From Bathymodiolus japonicus methanotrophic gill symbiont (lineage in GTDB: Bacteria > Pseudomonadota > Gammaproteobacteria > Methylococcales > Methylomonadaceae), in NCBI RefSeq assembly GCF_019721995.1, contig NZ_BLYC01000007.1, positions 1-64,000 on the forward strand: a stretch of DNA of 64,000 nt, written 5' to 3'. Both the position numbers and the translations under genes were made by a program. The stretch's first letter is position 1. Each line of letters opens with the position of its first letter. The notes under the pieces are model-generated. The model saw nothing but the letters and a program-made list of their open reading frames with translations, ran no database searches and was not told where the DNA came from. Below are positions 18,064 through 26,604 of the stretch, one piece after another.

Positions 18064-19155
18064 TTATACGTTAAAGCGAAAGTGTACTACGTCACCATCT
18101 TGCACAATATAGTCTTTACCTTCCAGACGCCATTTTCCGGCATCTTTTGCACCCTGTTCTCCTTTGTATTGAACGAAATCGTCATAAGCGATTACTTCGG
18201 CACGAATAAATCCTTTTTCAAAATCGGTATGGATAACGCCTGCAGCTTGTGGTGCGGATGCGCCTACTGGAATAGTCCAGGCTCTTACTTCCATCACCCC
18301 CGCTGTAAAGTAAGTGGATAAATCAAGTAATTTATAAGCTGCTCTAATTACACGATTTAACCCAGGTTCTTCTAGCCCCAGGTCATCCATAAACTCCTGT
18401 TTTTCATCTTCTTCTAACTGGATTATATCGGCTTCTATTGCCGCACAGACTGACACGACTACTGCTCCTTCTTTATCTGCCAGTGCCTGTACTGCATCTA
18501 GTAAAGGGTTATTTTCAAAACCGTCTTCTTGTACATTAGCAACATACATGGTGGGTTTTATCGTCAATAAAAACAAATCTTTGATCAACAGCAACTCATC
18601 GTCTGACAAGCTTAAAGATCGCACCTGGCCGCCTTCATCCAGGTGCTTAAGGATTTTTTCATACAATGTTTTTTTTGCCAGCTCTTCTTTGTTACCTGTT
18701 CTCGCCGCTTTACCGGATTTTACCAGTGCTTTTTCAATACTGGCCATATCTGCTAAGGCTAACTCAGTGTTGATAACTTCTATATCACCAATTGGGTCAA
18801 TTTTCCCAGCGACATGTACGACATTTTCATCTTCAAAGCAACGTACTACATGAACAATCGCATCTGTTTCGCGGATATTCCCCAAAAATTTATTACCTAG
18901 CCCCTCACCTTTTGATGCGCCTGCGACTAATCCGGCTATATCCACAAATTCTATTGTGGTAGGTAATACACGCTCTGGTTTTACTATGTCTGCCAGTGCA
19001 TCCATACGGGCATCTGGCACAGGAACAACCCCAACATTTGGGTCTATCGTACAGAAGGGGTAATTTTCCGCCGAAATTTCAGCATTAGTCAATGCATTAA
19101 ATAAGGTTGATTTACCCACATTGGGTAAACCGACAATTCCACAATAAAGTGCCAT
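18064..19155 (-). CDS. ychF: redox-regulated ATPase/GTPase YchF
   Basis: The 363-residue Obg-family P-loop protein has the usual length. Residues 7-16 read [10 protein letters not shown] (G1), [20 protein letters not shown] near residue 72 is G3, and the C-terminal TGS-like domain contains ARAWTIP-type and [18 protein letters not shown] sequences. YchF binds ATP and associates with ribosomes. The upstream neighbour, often pth in gammaproteobacteria, is absent, and a G2 element lies 72 bp before the start. Confidence 0.97.
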   Translation of the reverse strand: MALYCGIVGLPNVGKSTLFNALTNAEISAENYPFCTIDPNVGVVPVPDARMDALADIVKPERVLPTTIEFVDIAGLVAGASKGEGLGNKFLGNIRETDAIVHVVRCFEDENVVHVAGKIDPIGDIEVINTELALADMASIEKALVKSGKAARTGNKEELAKKTLYEKILKHLDEGGQVRSLSLSDDELLLIKDLFLLTIKPTMYVANVQEDGFENNPLLDAVQALADKEGAVVVSVCAAIEADIIQLEEDEKQEFMDDLGLEEPGLNRVIRAAYKLLDLSTYFTAGVMEVRAWTIPVGASAPQAAGVIHTDFEKGFIRAEVIAYDDFVQYKGEQGAKDAGKWRLEGKDYIVQDGDVVHFRFNV

Positions 19156-19226
19156 ATTTTCTCTTGGTTAATAAAGTTAAGATTTGCCTCTCTGCCTGTA
19201 TAGCAGTGAGTGAATTTTTTATATCG

Positions 19227-19521
19227 TCGGGGAGTCGCTATTTTTGCGAAAGCTTGTTTTGGGCATCCCAGCCCAAGCAAGCAGCAAAAACTTAACGCGA
19301 CCACTTATGCCTCCGGCGGCCCCGATTCGTCCTCGTCACCTCGTCCCGACCCAACAAGGGGTCGGAACATAGGCTCCAAATGACTTGACGCCGTGTCGGA
19401 TGGCCTTTTATTTTGTCTCCACCTTCGCTAACGCTCAGACTCCGACAAAACAACGGCCCTACGGCTATCGCGGACTAAAAATCTTCACTTCGCTAAAGCT
19501 CCGTTTCCAGGATTTTCAGCG
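19227..19521 (+). mobile_element. G2 element, copy a
   Basis: A 295-bp element from TCGGGGAGTCGC to GATTTTCAGCG, without coding capacity. Paired segments include CCGACCC/GGGGTCGG, TTTTGTC/GACAAAA and the terminal AAAATCT/GGATTTT with one T-G wobble. The right flank is GTAG (fits R-N-N-G). It lies between ychF and nnrS; the original neighbour sequence on its right (19522-19596) shows no gene. Confidence 0.9.
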
Positions 19522-19596
19522 GTAGAACCTGGGTTTAGCTCGCCATGATCACAAGTATGGAAAAAAACCGGCTAAAGCCACGCCCTATTCTCATAC

Positions 19597-20787
19597 TCAG
19601 CCTTGCATGCCATCCACCCTTGCAGAACTTAAGATTGGCGTATAGACAAAGGCAAACAACGCAAAAGCGACTAACCATAAGATGGTTGACGCATAAATTA
19701 TAGTGGTATACCAACCGGGGAATAGTATAGGTATTAAGACTCTTACCAGCGCGGCTAAATTAATCAAAACAAATGCAATGGCCATTGCTTGCGATGCTTT
19801 TAATGCTCTCCCTGTATGGCCTAAAGATACCCGCGCCATCATTCCCAGAGTAATGACACCTATACCCCCTACAGTAAAAGCATGTAATGCCAGACTAGGC
19901 TGAATAATACCTAATGCGCCGAGTGCTGTTAAAAAAAATCCGATGATTATCCAGGCATAGCCTATATATAGCACCCATAGCAAGGGAACGAACCAGACTC
20001 TAAATTCATACCAGTCCTTCACTCTTAATATATTGATAACTGTCGCAAAGCTTGCCGCTACCGCTAAAAGAGCGCCCGAAACCTGCATAATAGATAATGC
20101 AAAAACCAGCACTGCCGAAGCAATTGATAGTGCATCATATAATGGGTTGCGAACTATTAATGTACCCGAAAGCCCCTTTTCTGTAAAAAATGGAAACACC
20201 CGACCCGCTATCACCAGAATCATCACTATAATCAACGCGATAACTATTTGAAAACCTGCCCAGGCAGTTTGCTCCGCCAGCCCCAGGATTTCCATATGAA
20301 TAAGCCCATTACCAAGGCTCATAATCAATAGCAGTCCAATAAAAATATACCCTCGCATATATTGCGCCGCCATAATGGGCTTGAGCAGACAAAACGCAAG
20401 CACTGGTAAATACAGGAATTCAACTAAAGCGATAAATTCATCCGCTAATAGCCCAGAGTAAAAGGGCAAAATTCTGCCATAAACCCATAATAACGCCAAG
20501 CAAGCCAGTCCAGCACCTGTTAAAGTTTGCTGCCCTGTCCAGTTTTTTACCGCCGTTAATAAAAAACCGGAAATCACTGCAACGCTATAGCCCAGTAACA
20601 TTTCATGTGCATGCCAGTAGTTATTAGCAAAATAATTGTCCACCACCAGGCTGCCATCATATAAGGATCGCCATAAAATCATCAAGATTAAGGCGGATAT
20701 TCCTGATAGTACAAAAAAGGTTCTAAATCCTAGCGCAAAAAATGGAATATTAAAGGGTTTGCTATGTTTCATAGTGTTTCTACTCAA
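19597..20787 (-). CDS. NnrS family haem/copper membrane protein
   Basis: A 396-residue, roughly 12-helix membrane protein. NNYWHAHEMLLGYSVAVISG near residue 47 and LHAFTVGGIGVITLGMMARV near residue 300 are NnrS signatures, and the His residues are candidate haem/copper ligands. Family members are linked to nitric-oxide stress and denitrification. No nitrogen-oxide genes are next to it, and the gene is intact. It shares its strand with the DUF455 gene, 44 bp away. Confidence 0.93.
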   Translation of the reverse strand: MSRNTMKHSKPFNIPFFALGFRTFFVLSGISALILMILWRSLYDGSLVVDNYFANNYWHAHEMLLGYSVAVISGFLLTAVKNWTGQQTLTGAGLACLALLWVYGRILPFYSGLLADEFIALVEFLYLPVLAFCLLKPIMAAQYMRGYIFIGLLLIMSLGNGLIHMEILGLAEQTAWAGFQIVIALIIVMILVIAGRVFPFFTEKGLSGTLIVRNPLYDALSIASAVLVFALSIMQVSGALLAVAASFATVINILRVKDWYEFRVWFVPLLWVLYIGYAWIIIGFFLTALGALGIIQPSLALHAFTVGGIGVITLGMMARVSLGHTGRALKASQAMAIAFVLINLAALVRVLIPILFPGWYTTIIYASTILWLVAFALFAFVYTPILSSARVDGMQG

Positions 20788-20831
20788 CCGTTATTGTACG
20801 ATACAGCCAGCATGTGCTGTATAAATTATGA

Positions 20832-21638
20832 TCACTCTGCCAGCCAGGCTAATTCTTTTGCAGTGAAACCTGCTTTTAAGCGCATTTCGACATTAAAGGG
20901 ACCTTTCGGCTTGTTATTCTTAAAATACTTTAAAATCATTTTTCTAAAAGTTGCTACTGGTTCCAGAGCCTGTGCCTGTGCCTGTGCCTGACACTGCTGG
21001 TTAAACCATTTTGAACCAATTGCCACATGCTGCTGCTCATCTTCGAGTATGCGCTGTAGAATTTTAACCCCGGCACCATCTTTTAATATGCGAATTTTCT
21101 CTATCATCCCGGGAGTAACATCCAGCCCTCTGGCTTCCATACACCGGGGAATAATCGCAAGCCGTGCCAATAAGTCGTGTGCAGTATCTTGCGCATGCTC
21201 CCACAGCCCCTGATGTGCCGGCAAGTCGCCATAATCTATGCCTAACGTCCTTAAATGACTACGAATCAAATTAAAATGCACAGCATCTTCTTGTGCAACC
21301 CGTAACCAGTCTTGATAAAATTCCTGAGGCAAATCTCGAAACCGGTAAAGTATATCCCAGGCAAGATAAATGGCAATAAATTCAATATGCGCCAAAGCGT
21401 GGTAAAAGGCTTGCACACCTTCAGGTGTGCCTAATTTACGTCTTGCCATAAATCGTGGCGCAAGTAGTTCGGGCTTCTCAGGAAAGCATACATGCTCTAT
21501 CCCAAATGACGCAGATAAAGAATCAAACTTTAATTCACCCTGTTGATATAATTGCCAGGCTTCTGCCGTCAATCGCAATTTTTCATCAACCTCTGTTCGG
21601 TGCAAGCAAGCTGCAGCATAATCAAATACATTATTCAT
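20832..21638 (-). CDS. DUF455 family ferritin-like protein
   Basis: The 268-residue protein has the DUF455 helical bundle: ALAHIEFIAIYLAWDILYRF near residue 85, VAQEDAVHFNLIRSHLRTLG near residue 117, ARGLDVTPGM near residue 169 and LEDEQQHVAIGSKWF near residue 197, giving paired Glu/His positions as in di-iron ferritin-like folds. A GCCTGT microrepeat at 20979-20996 encodes QAQAQAQA, which may vary in length. Function is unknown. Confidence 0.88.
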   Translation of the reverse strand: MNNVFDYAAACLHRTEVDEKLRLTAEAWQLYQQGELKFDSLSASFGIEHVCFPEKPELLAPRFMARRKLGTPEGVQAFYHALAHIEFIAIYLAWDILYRFRDLPQEFYQDWLRVAQEDAVHFNLIRSHLRTLGIDYGDLPAHQGLWEHAQDTAHDLLARLAIIPRCMEARGLDVTPGMIEKIRILKDGAGVKILQRILEDEQQHVAIGSKWFNQQCQAQAQAQALEPVATFRKMILKYFKNNKPKGPFNVEMRLKAGFTAKELAWLAE

Positions 21639-21670
21639 TTATCAAAGCCACAGTTTCACCCAAATCTCAC

Positions 21671-22051
21671 ATGACTAACCATTATAGCAAAGCATTAGAC
21701 AGCGCACAGCTTATCCTCTACTGCGTTCTGATTTACTGGCTCTCAGCCCAGTCTACTCTTCCTACGCCTGAGTTATTTCAACACCAGGATAAAGTGGTCC
21801 ATGCAGGAGCCTATTTTGTGCTGGCTGTCTTCACACTGCGTGCATTGTGTCATTTCATATCATCCCTAACCATGTTGCTGTTAAGTAGCCTGGTATTTTG
21901 CAGTGTTTATGGGGTGTTAGATGAATGGCATCAGTCATTTGTGCCAGGAAGAATAAGTGATGTTAATGACTGGCTAGCTGATACTGTTGGGGCGATATTA
22001 TTTCTTGGCTGGTATTACCTGTGTCACAGGAGATGTTTTAGCCATGTGTAA
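21671..22051 (+). CDS. VanZ-like membrane protein
   Basis: The 126-residue protein starts MTNHYSKALDSAQLILYC at 21671; a longer frame from 21455 overlaps the divergent DUF455 gene and is unlikely. It has about four membrane helices and the family motif GVLDEWHQSFVPGRISDVNDWLADTVGAILF. VanZ-like proteins are found in many bacteria with undefined roles. It is divergent from the DUF455 gene. Confidence 0.88.
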   Translation: MTNHYSKALDSAQLILYCVLIYWLSAQSTLPTPELFQHQDKVVHAGAYFVLAVFTLRALCHFISSLTMLLLSSLVFCSVYGVLDEWHQSFVPGRISDVNDWLADTVGAILFLGWYYLCHRRCFSHV

Positions 22052-22072
22052 AACCTAAGCTTTCCTTCAACC

Positions 22073-22212
22073 TAGAAACCGCAGTTGACCGCTATATAAC
22101 ATTGTAATCCGCTGAATATTAAAAATAATGATCGTAAAAATTTGTCACCTGCTGGGTGAGTGTCCTCCGCTGCACAGTTTGTGAATCAATCTGTGCTCAA
22201 CTGCGGTTTCTA
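22073..22212. repeat. 140-bp foldback element (MITE-C)
   Basis: Perfect 16-bp inverted ends TAGAAACCGCAGTTGA / TCAACTGCGGTTTCTA bound a non-coding 140-bp segment that also contains GCACAG/CTGTGC. No clear target duplication is seen. It is the only copy in this window. The remaining 22213-22363 shows no gene. Confidence 0.65.
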
Positions 22213-22596
22213 AGTTCCATATAGGATGCGCTGACGATAGGAAACGTATCATTCGTGGCATAAGTTTGTGCAGTACCTAATATCACTTCGAGATTAGAGC
22301 TGCTATTGGCTGCCCGACTGATAGTTAAATATATCAATTATCAACCATCCAATTTAAAATCCATCAGCACTCATACTGACGCTGAAAATCATGGAGCCCC
22401 ATCACTAGCAAAATAACTCCGGAAATTTTTGTAATCCTCTGGGTCATTGCGCCTGATAGCCAGCGTGTAGCCATACCAAAACCTAGCAAAGCGGGTAAGG
22501 TACCTAAGCCAAATGCCACTAAAAACTTTGCACCTTCAATCGGATCAGCATTGCCGGCAGCCATTACATACATGGCTTGCAAAGGACCACAGCCCA

Positions 22597-22876
22597 CAGG
22601 CGCGCCATGCTACCTCACGAAATTCCGGGACTCCTGTCGCCATAATTCGTTCACCTACGCAGCGGATGGGAGATGCCCTGAACGCCCTGCGTCCGCAACG
22701 ACTACGCACAAAAGACGCTTCGTCATTACTACCTCACTGGCTGGACGGCTATTCGGAATGCAATTCTTGCTCCTCTCGCGTGCTGCTAGCACACGTCGAA
22801 TCAGCGAATTGCCCTGTCGCCTATCAGGGACTAAAAATCACCACTTCGCTAAGCTACGTTTCCATGATTTTCAGCG
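22597..22876 (+). mobile_element. G1 element, copy f
   Basis: Full 280-bp copy antisense to the TauE/SafE gene. Exact removal restores FFTGFLLGCGPLQAM, a conserved stretch of the family, so neither a target duplication nor a deletion accompanied insertion. Right flank ATAG. Confidence 0.95.
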
Positions 22877-23409
22877 ATAGAAAACCTGTGAAAAAGCCAA
22901 TAAAAAAGGGGCTGCGCGAATTACGTCGTTTTTTGTTAGCATAGCGAGCCATGCTCTGTGGCTGTTTAATACGGACTCGTTTTAATTCAGCAAATAAATT
23001 GAGCGTATTGAGTCCAAAAATAATTAAAAACACGCCTGCCAATAAAATACTCACGCCACTGATAAAGGGCGTAATGCTGACCACTGAACCTATAAAACCA
23101 AACAGCGCACCAAACATGGCATAAGAAATTGTTTTTCCCGCAGCATAAAGTAAATGTGAAAAATAAGCTGAATGCCCCTGCTCAGCATCTTTAACGGTAT
23201 AGCGAATGACAAAATTTCCACACATACCGATACAATGCAGTCCGGTAATTAAACCTACCACAAAAATCATGCCGTAACTTAATTGCGAGCTAATATCAGG
23301 CACATTGAATTGATGCCATAATTTGCGTGAAAAAAACATAATCACAACAATGCCGATTAATGCCAGTATCGAAATACTGATTTTGATAAACACATTCCTT
23401 TTATTAATC

Positions 23410-23669
23410 CAGGCGCGCCATGCTACCTCACGAAATTCCGGGACTCCTGTCGCCGTAATTCGTTCACCTACGCAGCGAATAGGAGATGCTCCAGCCGCCC
23501 TGCGTCCGCCACAGACTGAGCACAAAGCAGCTCAGTCATGGCTACCACAAATGGCTCTACGGCTATTCGGGATAAAATTTTAGCCTCCCTCGCGCGCTAT
23601 CGCGCACTTCGGATTGGCAAATTTCCCTGCGCCTTCTGGAGACTATCAGCCCGTCCGGGGCTGACAGCG
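23410..23669 (+). mobile_element. G3 element, copy a
   Basis: A 260-bp relative of G1: the first 70 bases are nearly the same, but the centre and right end differ. It has a perfect GACTGAGC/GCTCAGTC stem, a GCGCG/CGCGC hairpin and a right-end TCAGCCC/GGGCTGA stem before CAGCG. Exact removal keeps the HMA-TauE frame (A-P-I). Right flank GGAG. Confidence 0.93.
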
Positions 23670-23956
23670 GGAGCCAGACCTAGCTGGTAGCCTTTGCCTT
23701 CAATAACCTGATAAATATTTTCGAGGCTGGTCTTATTATTTTCAAAACTAACAGTACATAGCCCAGCAGGATAATCAACTTTGACCTCAATAACCCCGTC
23801 TATGTTGTTGACTGCTTCTTCTATAACTGCCTCTCAACCACCACAGACCATTCCTTTAATATTGATCTTTTTGCTTGTTTGCATAAGGTTTTCCTGCGCT
23901 TCTATTTAATGAGCAAGTGCCAAAATGATTTTATTTCCATTCTGTTGCATAAGCAC

Positions 23957-24040
23957 CTATTTCACCAATAGATCACGCATCATACCCATATCTTCATGCT
24001 CTAGGTTGTGGCAGTGATACATAAAAATACAGGTATAGTC
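23957..24040 (-). pseudogene. multicopper oxidase, C-terminal end only
   Basis: The last codons before a TAG read DYTCIFMYHCHNLEHEDMGM and then MRDLLVK. H-C-H-x3-H-x3-GM is the type-1 copper / trinuclear-site motif of multicopper oxidases. Everything upstream was replaced by an IS4-A fragment at 24041. It lies on the same strand just before the HMA-TauE gene, consistent with a former copper-resistance operon. Confidence 0.82.
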
Positions 24041-24403
24041 CATCAGTGCTCCCCTATCAATTGAGGCCGTGAAACTAACCTCGCCACAAGAGAGCTCATA
24101 AAGCACTGTAAAGACATTCCTGTTATTATTGCGTTTTGAACTGCTCGAATGGTATACGAGCAGATACGAGATATTCTTGCCTAGAAAATAATGGATTCAC
24201 AAAACGATCTCGTTTTTGGGCCTGTTGCTGCCTTATCTCCAGAGCCTCGCTATATTTTTTATCCGATGGATGAATCAATTCTGGCTGTTGTGTTTTTGGA
24301 ATCTCTTCAAACACGCGCATTAAATTATAGCTCATTGCAGTCAGGCGCATTTGATTTTCAAGTGAGCGGGTATTGGAAGACCAAGCTTTAGTTTCCTTGA
24401 AAT

Positions 24404-24887
24404 CTGAAGTTTCCCAATAATTATTTATGGTAAAATTGAAACTATGCTACAACCGCTGAAAATCATGGAAACGGAGCTTAGCGAAGTGGTGATTTTTAGT
24501 CCCTGATAGGCGACAGGGCAATTCGCTGATTCGACGTGTGCTAGCAGCACGCGAGAGGAGCAAGAATTGCATTCCGAATAGCCGTCCAGCCAGTGAGGTA
24601 GTAATGACGAAGCGGCTTTTGTGCGTAGTCGTTGCGGACGCAGGGCGTTCAGGGCATCTCCCATCCGCTGCGTAGGTGAACGAATTATGGCGACAGGAGT
24701 CCCGGAATTTCGTGAGGTAGCATGGCGCGCCTGTATATGAAAAAAATAGTCTTTTCATTCGTTTCAAATGCTATTGCCTAAGGGGAATTAAGTAGGGGTT
24801 TGCTATAAACATGGCAAAACCACCTAAAATAAACCTCGATACACCAGCATTGTGTATTTCAGCTACTCAATAATTGGGAAACTTCAG
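24404..24887 (+). mobile_element. MITE-A carrying a nested G1
   Basis: The MITE-A ends are intact and flanked by the 8-bp duplication CTTGAAAT (24396-24403 and 24888-24895). The centre is split by a reverse G1 element between GCTACAAC and TATATG. It shows the order of events: IS4-A, then MITE-A, then G1. Confidence 0.93.
24454..24733 (-). mobile_element. G1 element, copy g
   Basis: Full 280-bp copy in reverse orientation. Empty MITE-A copies read GCTACAACTATATG at this point, so the insertion is base-exact. The flank beyond the right (CAGCG) end, read in element orientation, is GTTG, again R-N-N-G. Confidence 0.95.
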
Positions 24888-24950
24888 CTTGAAATTACTT
24901 TTACTCGATGTTCAAGTTTTTGATATTGAGAAGGTAAAATCAGGTATTCT

Positions 24951-25245
24951 TCGGGGAGTCGCTATTTTTGCGAAAGCTTGTTTTGGGCATCCCAGCCCAA
25001 GCAAGCAGCAAAAACTTAACGCGACCACTTATGCCTCCGGCGGCCCCGATTCGTCCTCGTCACCTCGTCCCGACCCAACAAGGGGTCGGAACATAGGCTC
25101 CAAATGACTTGACGCCGTGTCGGATGGCCTTTTATTTTGTCTCCACCTTCGCTAACGCTCAGACTCCGACAAAACAACGGCCCTACGGCTATCGCGGACT
25201 AAAAATCATCACTTCGCTTAGGCTCCGTTTCCCTGATTTTCAGCG
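24951..25245 (+). mobile_element. G2 element, copy b
   Basis: A 295-bp copy replacing about 550 bp of IS4-B. The terminal stem is AAAATCA/TGATTTT, where G2 copies a and d have AAAATCT/GGATTTT: a paired change on both arms. Right flank ACGG. Confidence 0.92.
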
Positions 25246-25350
25246 ACGGTTGAAAAAGAGCGGTATAGCAAAAAAATATCGGCCTATTAAGCCTGAACGT
25301 GACAGTGCCTACCCGACCAAAACAGAGATTGCATTAGGCTTATTAAAAGA

Positions 25351-26471
25351 CCTGAATTCAATTCATAAGTGCATAACCCAATAAATTTTTCATATCTATC
25401 CCAGTCAGCCCTTCAAATACCTCATAAGGTGTTTTGTAATTGAGACACTTTTTAGGGCGACTATTTAGCTTATCAACGGCTATAAAAACCTCTTTTATCG
25501 TAACATCAATCAACTCCATTACTTTAGGGAAATACTGTCTTAATAAGCCATTAGCATTCTCATTTTGCCCTCTTTCCCAAGAGCTGTAGGGAGTCGAAAA
25601 ATACGTATCACAACCTAGTGCTTCTGCTATTTTTTCATGCAGGGTAAACTCTTTCCCGTTATCAAAAGTAATTGTTTTAACAAAGCTTTTTATAGGATCA
25701 AGCATTAAAATAGTTGCGTCTAATACATATTGAGCCTTTTTCCCCGCTAAAGGGAAGGCCAACCGTAATTTAGAGACTCGCTCATCCAGCGTTACAATCG
25801 CCCCTTTGTGATTTTTCCCAATGATTGTATCTGCCTCCCAATCACCTATACGCTTACGGTTGTTGACCTCTTCAGGACGCTCATCTATATCGACTCTATT
25901 AGGGATTCCTGTCCTATTATGGGCTGACCCATACCGCTTGCGATAGGTTTTGTTCTGATGCCGAAGATGCTTGTATAGTTCACCCCCTGCCTTTTTGTCC
26001 GCCAGAATATGCTGGTAGATTGTTTCATGATGAAGACTAATTATACCTTCTTGTTTTAACCGCCCTGCAATCTGCTCAGGACTCCAGTCATCCTCAATGC
26101 GAACATTAACAATGCCTTTTATTTCATCCGTTAATTTAACCTCTTTAGGCTTGTTTTTGTGTCGTTCTTGGGCAAAATCTTCTGCTTGTTTATGCCTGTA
26201 GCCTCTTTGACCTGTATTGCGTTTAATCTCGCGTGAAATATTGCTTTGGCTTCGTTCTAAGGCTTCTGCTATTTTATTCTGTGAAGTTCCCTTTTTTAAT
26301 TCAATTTCTATATAATATCTTTCTTCAGGACATAGGTGTGTATAGCTCATTTGTAGCCTCTGTAAATTGTTTGGTAGCTGTTTACTTTACACCTATGTCT
26401 TGTCTTAATTCAACAGGTGTTAGTCTAGCCAATACTTGCAGAGGGTTATGCACTTATTATACGAATTCAGG
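25351..26471 (-). mobile_element. IS30-type insertion sequence, intact
   Basis: A 1121-bp element with ends CCTGAATTC...TAAGTGCATAACCC and its inverse. It is inserted in IS4-B with a 3-bp AGA duplication (target TTAAAAGAGTTT), which suits the IS30 family. It is the reference for the broken copies at 338, 11853 and 16101. Confidence 0.93.
25358..26350 (-). CDS. IS30-family transposase
   Basis: A 330-residue transposase with an N-terminal HTH (SQNKIAEALERSQSNISREI, residues 23-42) and an integrase core. ADTIIGKNHKGAIVTLDERV near residue 172 holds the first Asp, KTITFDNGKEFTLHEKIAEA near residue 220 the second, and NENANGLLRQYFP near residue 263 the Glu. The length and motif order fit IS30. The open frame and intact IS ends suggest it is active. 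Confidence 0.95.
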   Translation of the reverse strand: MSYTHLCPEERYYIEIELKKGTSQNKIAEALERSQSNISREIKRNTGQRGYRHKQAEDFAQERHKNKPKEVKLTDEIKGIVNVRIEDDWSPEQIAGRLKQEGIISLHHETIYQHILADKKAGGELYKHLRHQNKTYRKRYGSAHNRTGIPNRVDIDERPEEVNNRKRIGDWEADTIIGKNHKGAIVTLDERVSKLRLAFPLAGKKAQYVLDATILMLDPIKSFVKTITFDNGKEFTLHEKIAEALGCDTYFSTPYSSWERGQNENANGLLRQYFPKVMELIDVTIKEVFIAVDKLNSRPKKCLNYKTPYEVFEGLTGIDMKNLLGYALMN

Positions 26472-26604
26472 AGAGTTTAAAGTTGCGCATAGCCTGATTA
26501 AAATTAAAGGCGTACTGGCTGATGCGCTGTATGGTGAAAAAGCCTTTATGGACGAAGCCGCTAAAGAATCTGGAGGCTCGCAGGTGATTAGCCAATTACG
26601 TAAA

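Larger units (their letters stand above)
22364..23884 (-). pseudogene. HMA domain - TauE/SafE fusion protein, doubly interrupted
   Basis: Read on the reverse strand, the gene starts at 23884 (MQTSKKINIKGMVCGG) with an HMA metal-binding domain whose second Cys of C-G-G-C is a TGA (23834-23836). The domain continues to IEGKGYQLGLA, then a G3 element; exact removal gives LGLA-PINKRNVFIK in frame. The TauE/SafE membrane part follows (GLITGLHCIGMCGNFV), then a G1 element whose removal rejoins TGFL-LGCGPLQAMYVMAA. Such fusions accompany copper handling. Unless TGA is read through, and with two insertions, it is inactive. Confidence 0.85.
24041..24902 (-). mobile_element. IS4-A 3' part, reverse, with nested MITE-A
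   Basis: From CATCAGTGCTCCCC the reverse-strand IS4-A transposase C terminus runs to 24403 and resumes at 24896-24902 after MITE-A. It then stops exactly where IS4-B starts (ACTCGATG at 24903). The same IS4-A 3' part reappears in opposite orientation at 28138-28508. Not a functional gene. Confidence 0.85.
24903..26604 (+). mobile_element. IS4-B remnant with nested elements
   Basis: It starts with the IS4-B end ACTCGATGTTCAAG. About 550 bp, from just after GGTATTCT to the codons for RLKKSGIAKK, is replaced by G2. The frame continues to IALGLLK, is broken by IS30, resumes EFKVAHSLIKIKG, and ends at VISQLRK where another IS4-B begins. The right end is missing. The transposase is inactive. Confidence 0.85.

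Noticed and set aside
20832-21638. Bacterioferritin or ribonucleotide reductase small chain
   Set aside because: The overall pattern and length fit DUF455 rather than those families.
22597-22876. G elements as self-splicing introns, since exact removal restores genes
   Set aside because: Copies lie in both orientations relative to the host gene (antisense in HMA-TauE and YcfL, sense in mgtE and IS630), and several replace host sequence, so RNA splicing cannot explain them.
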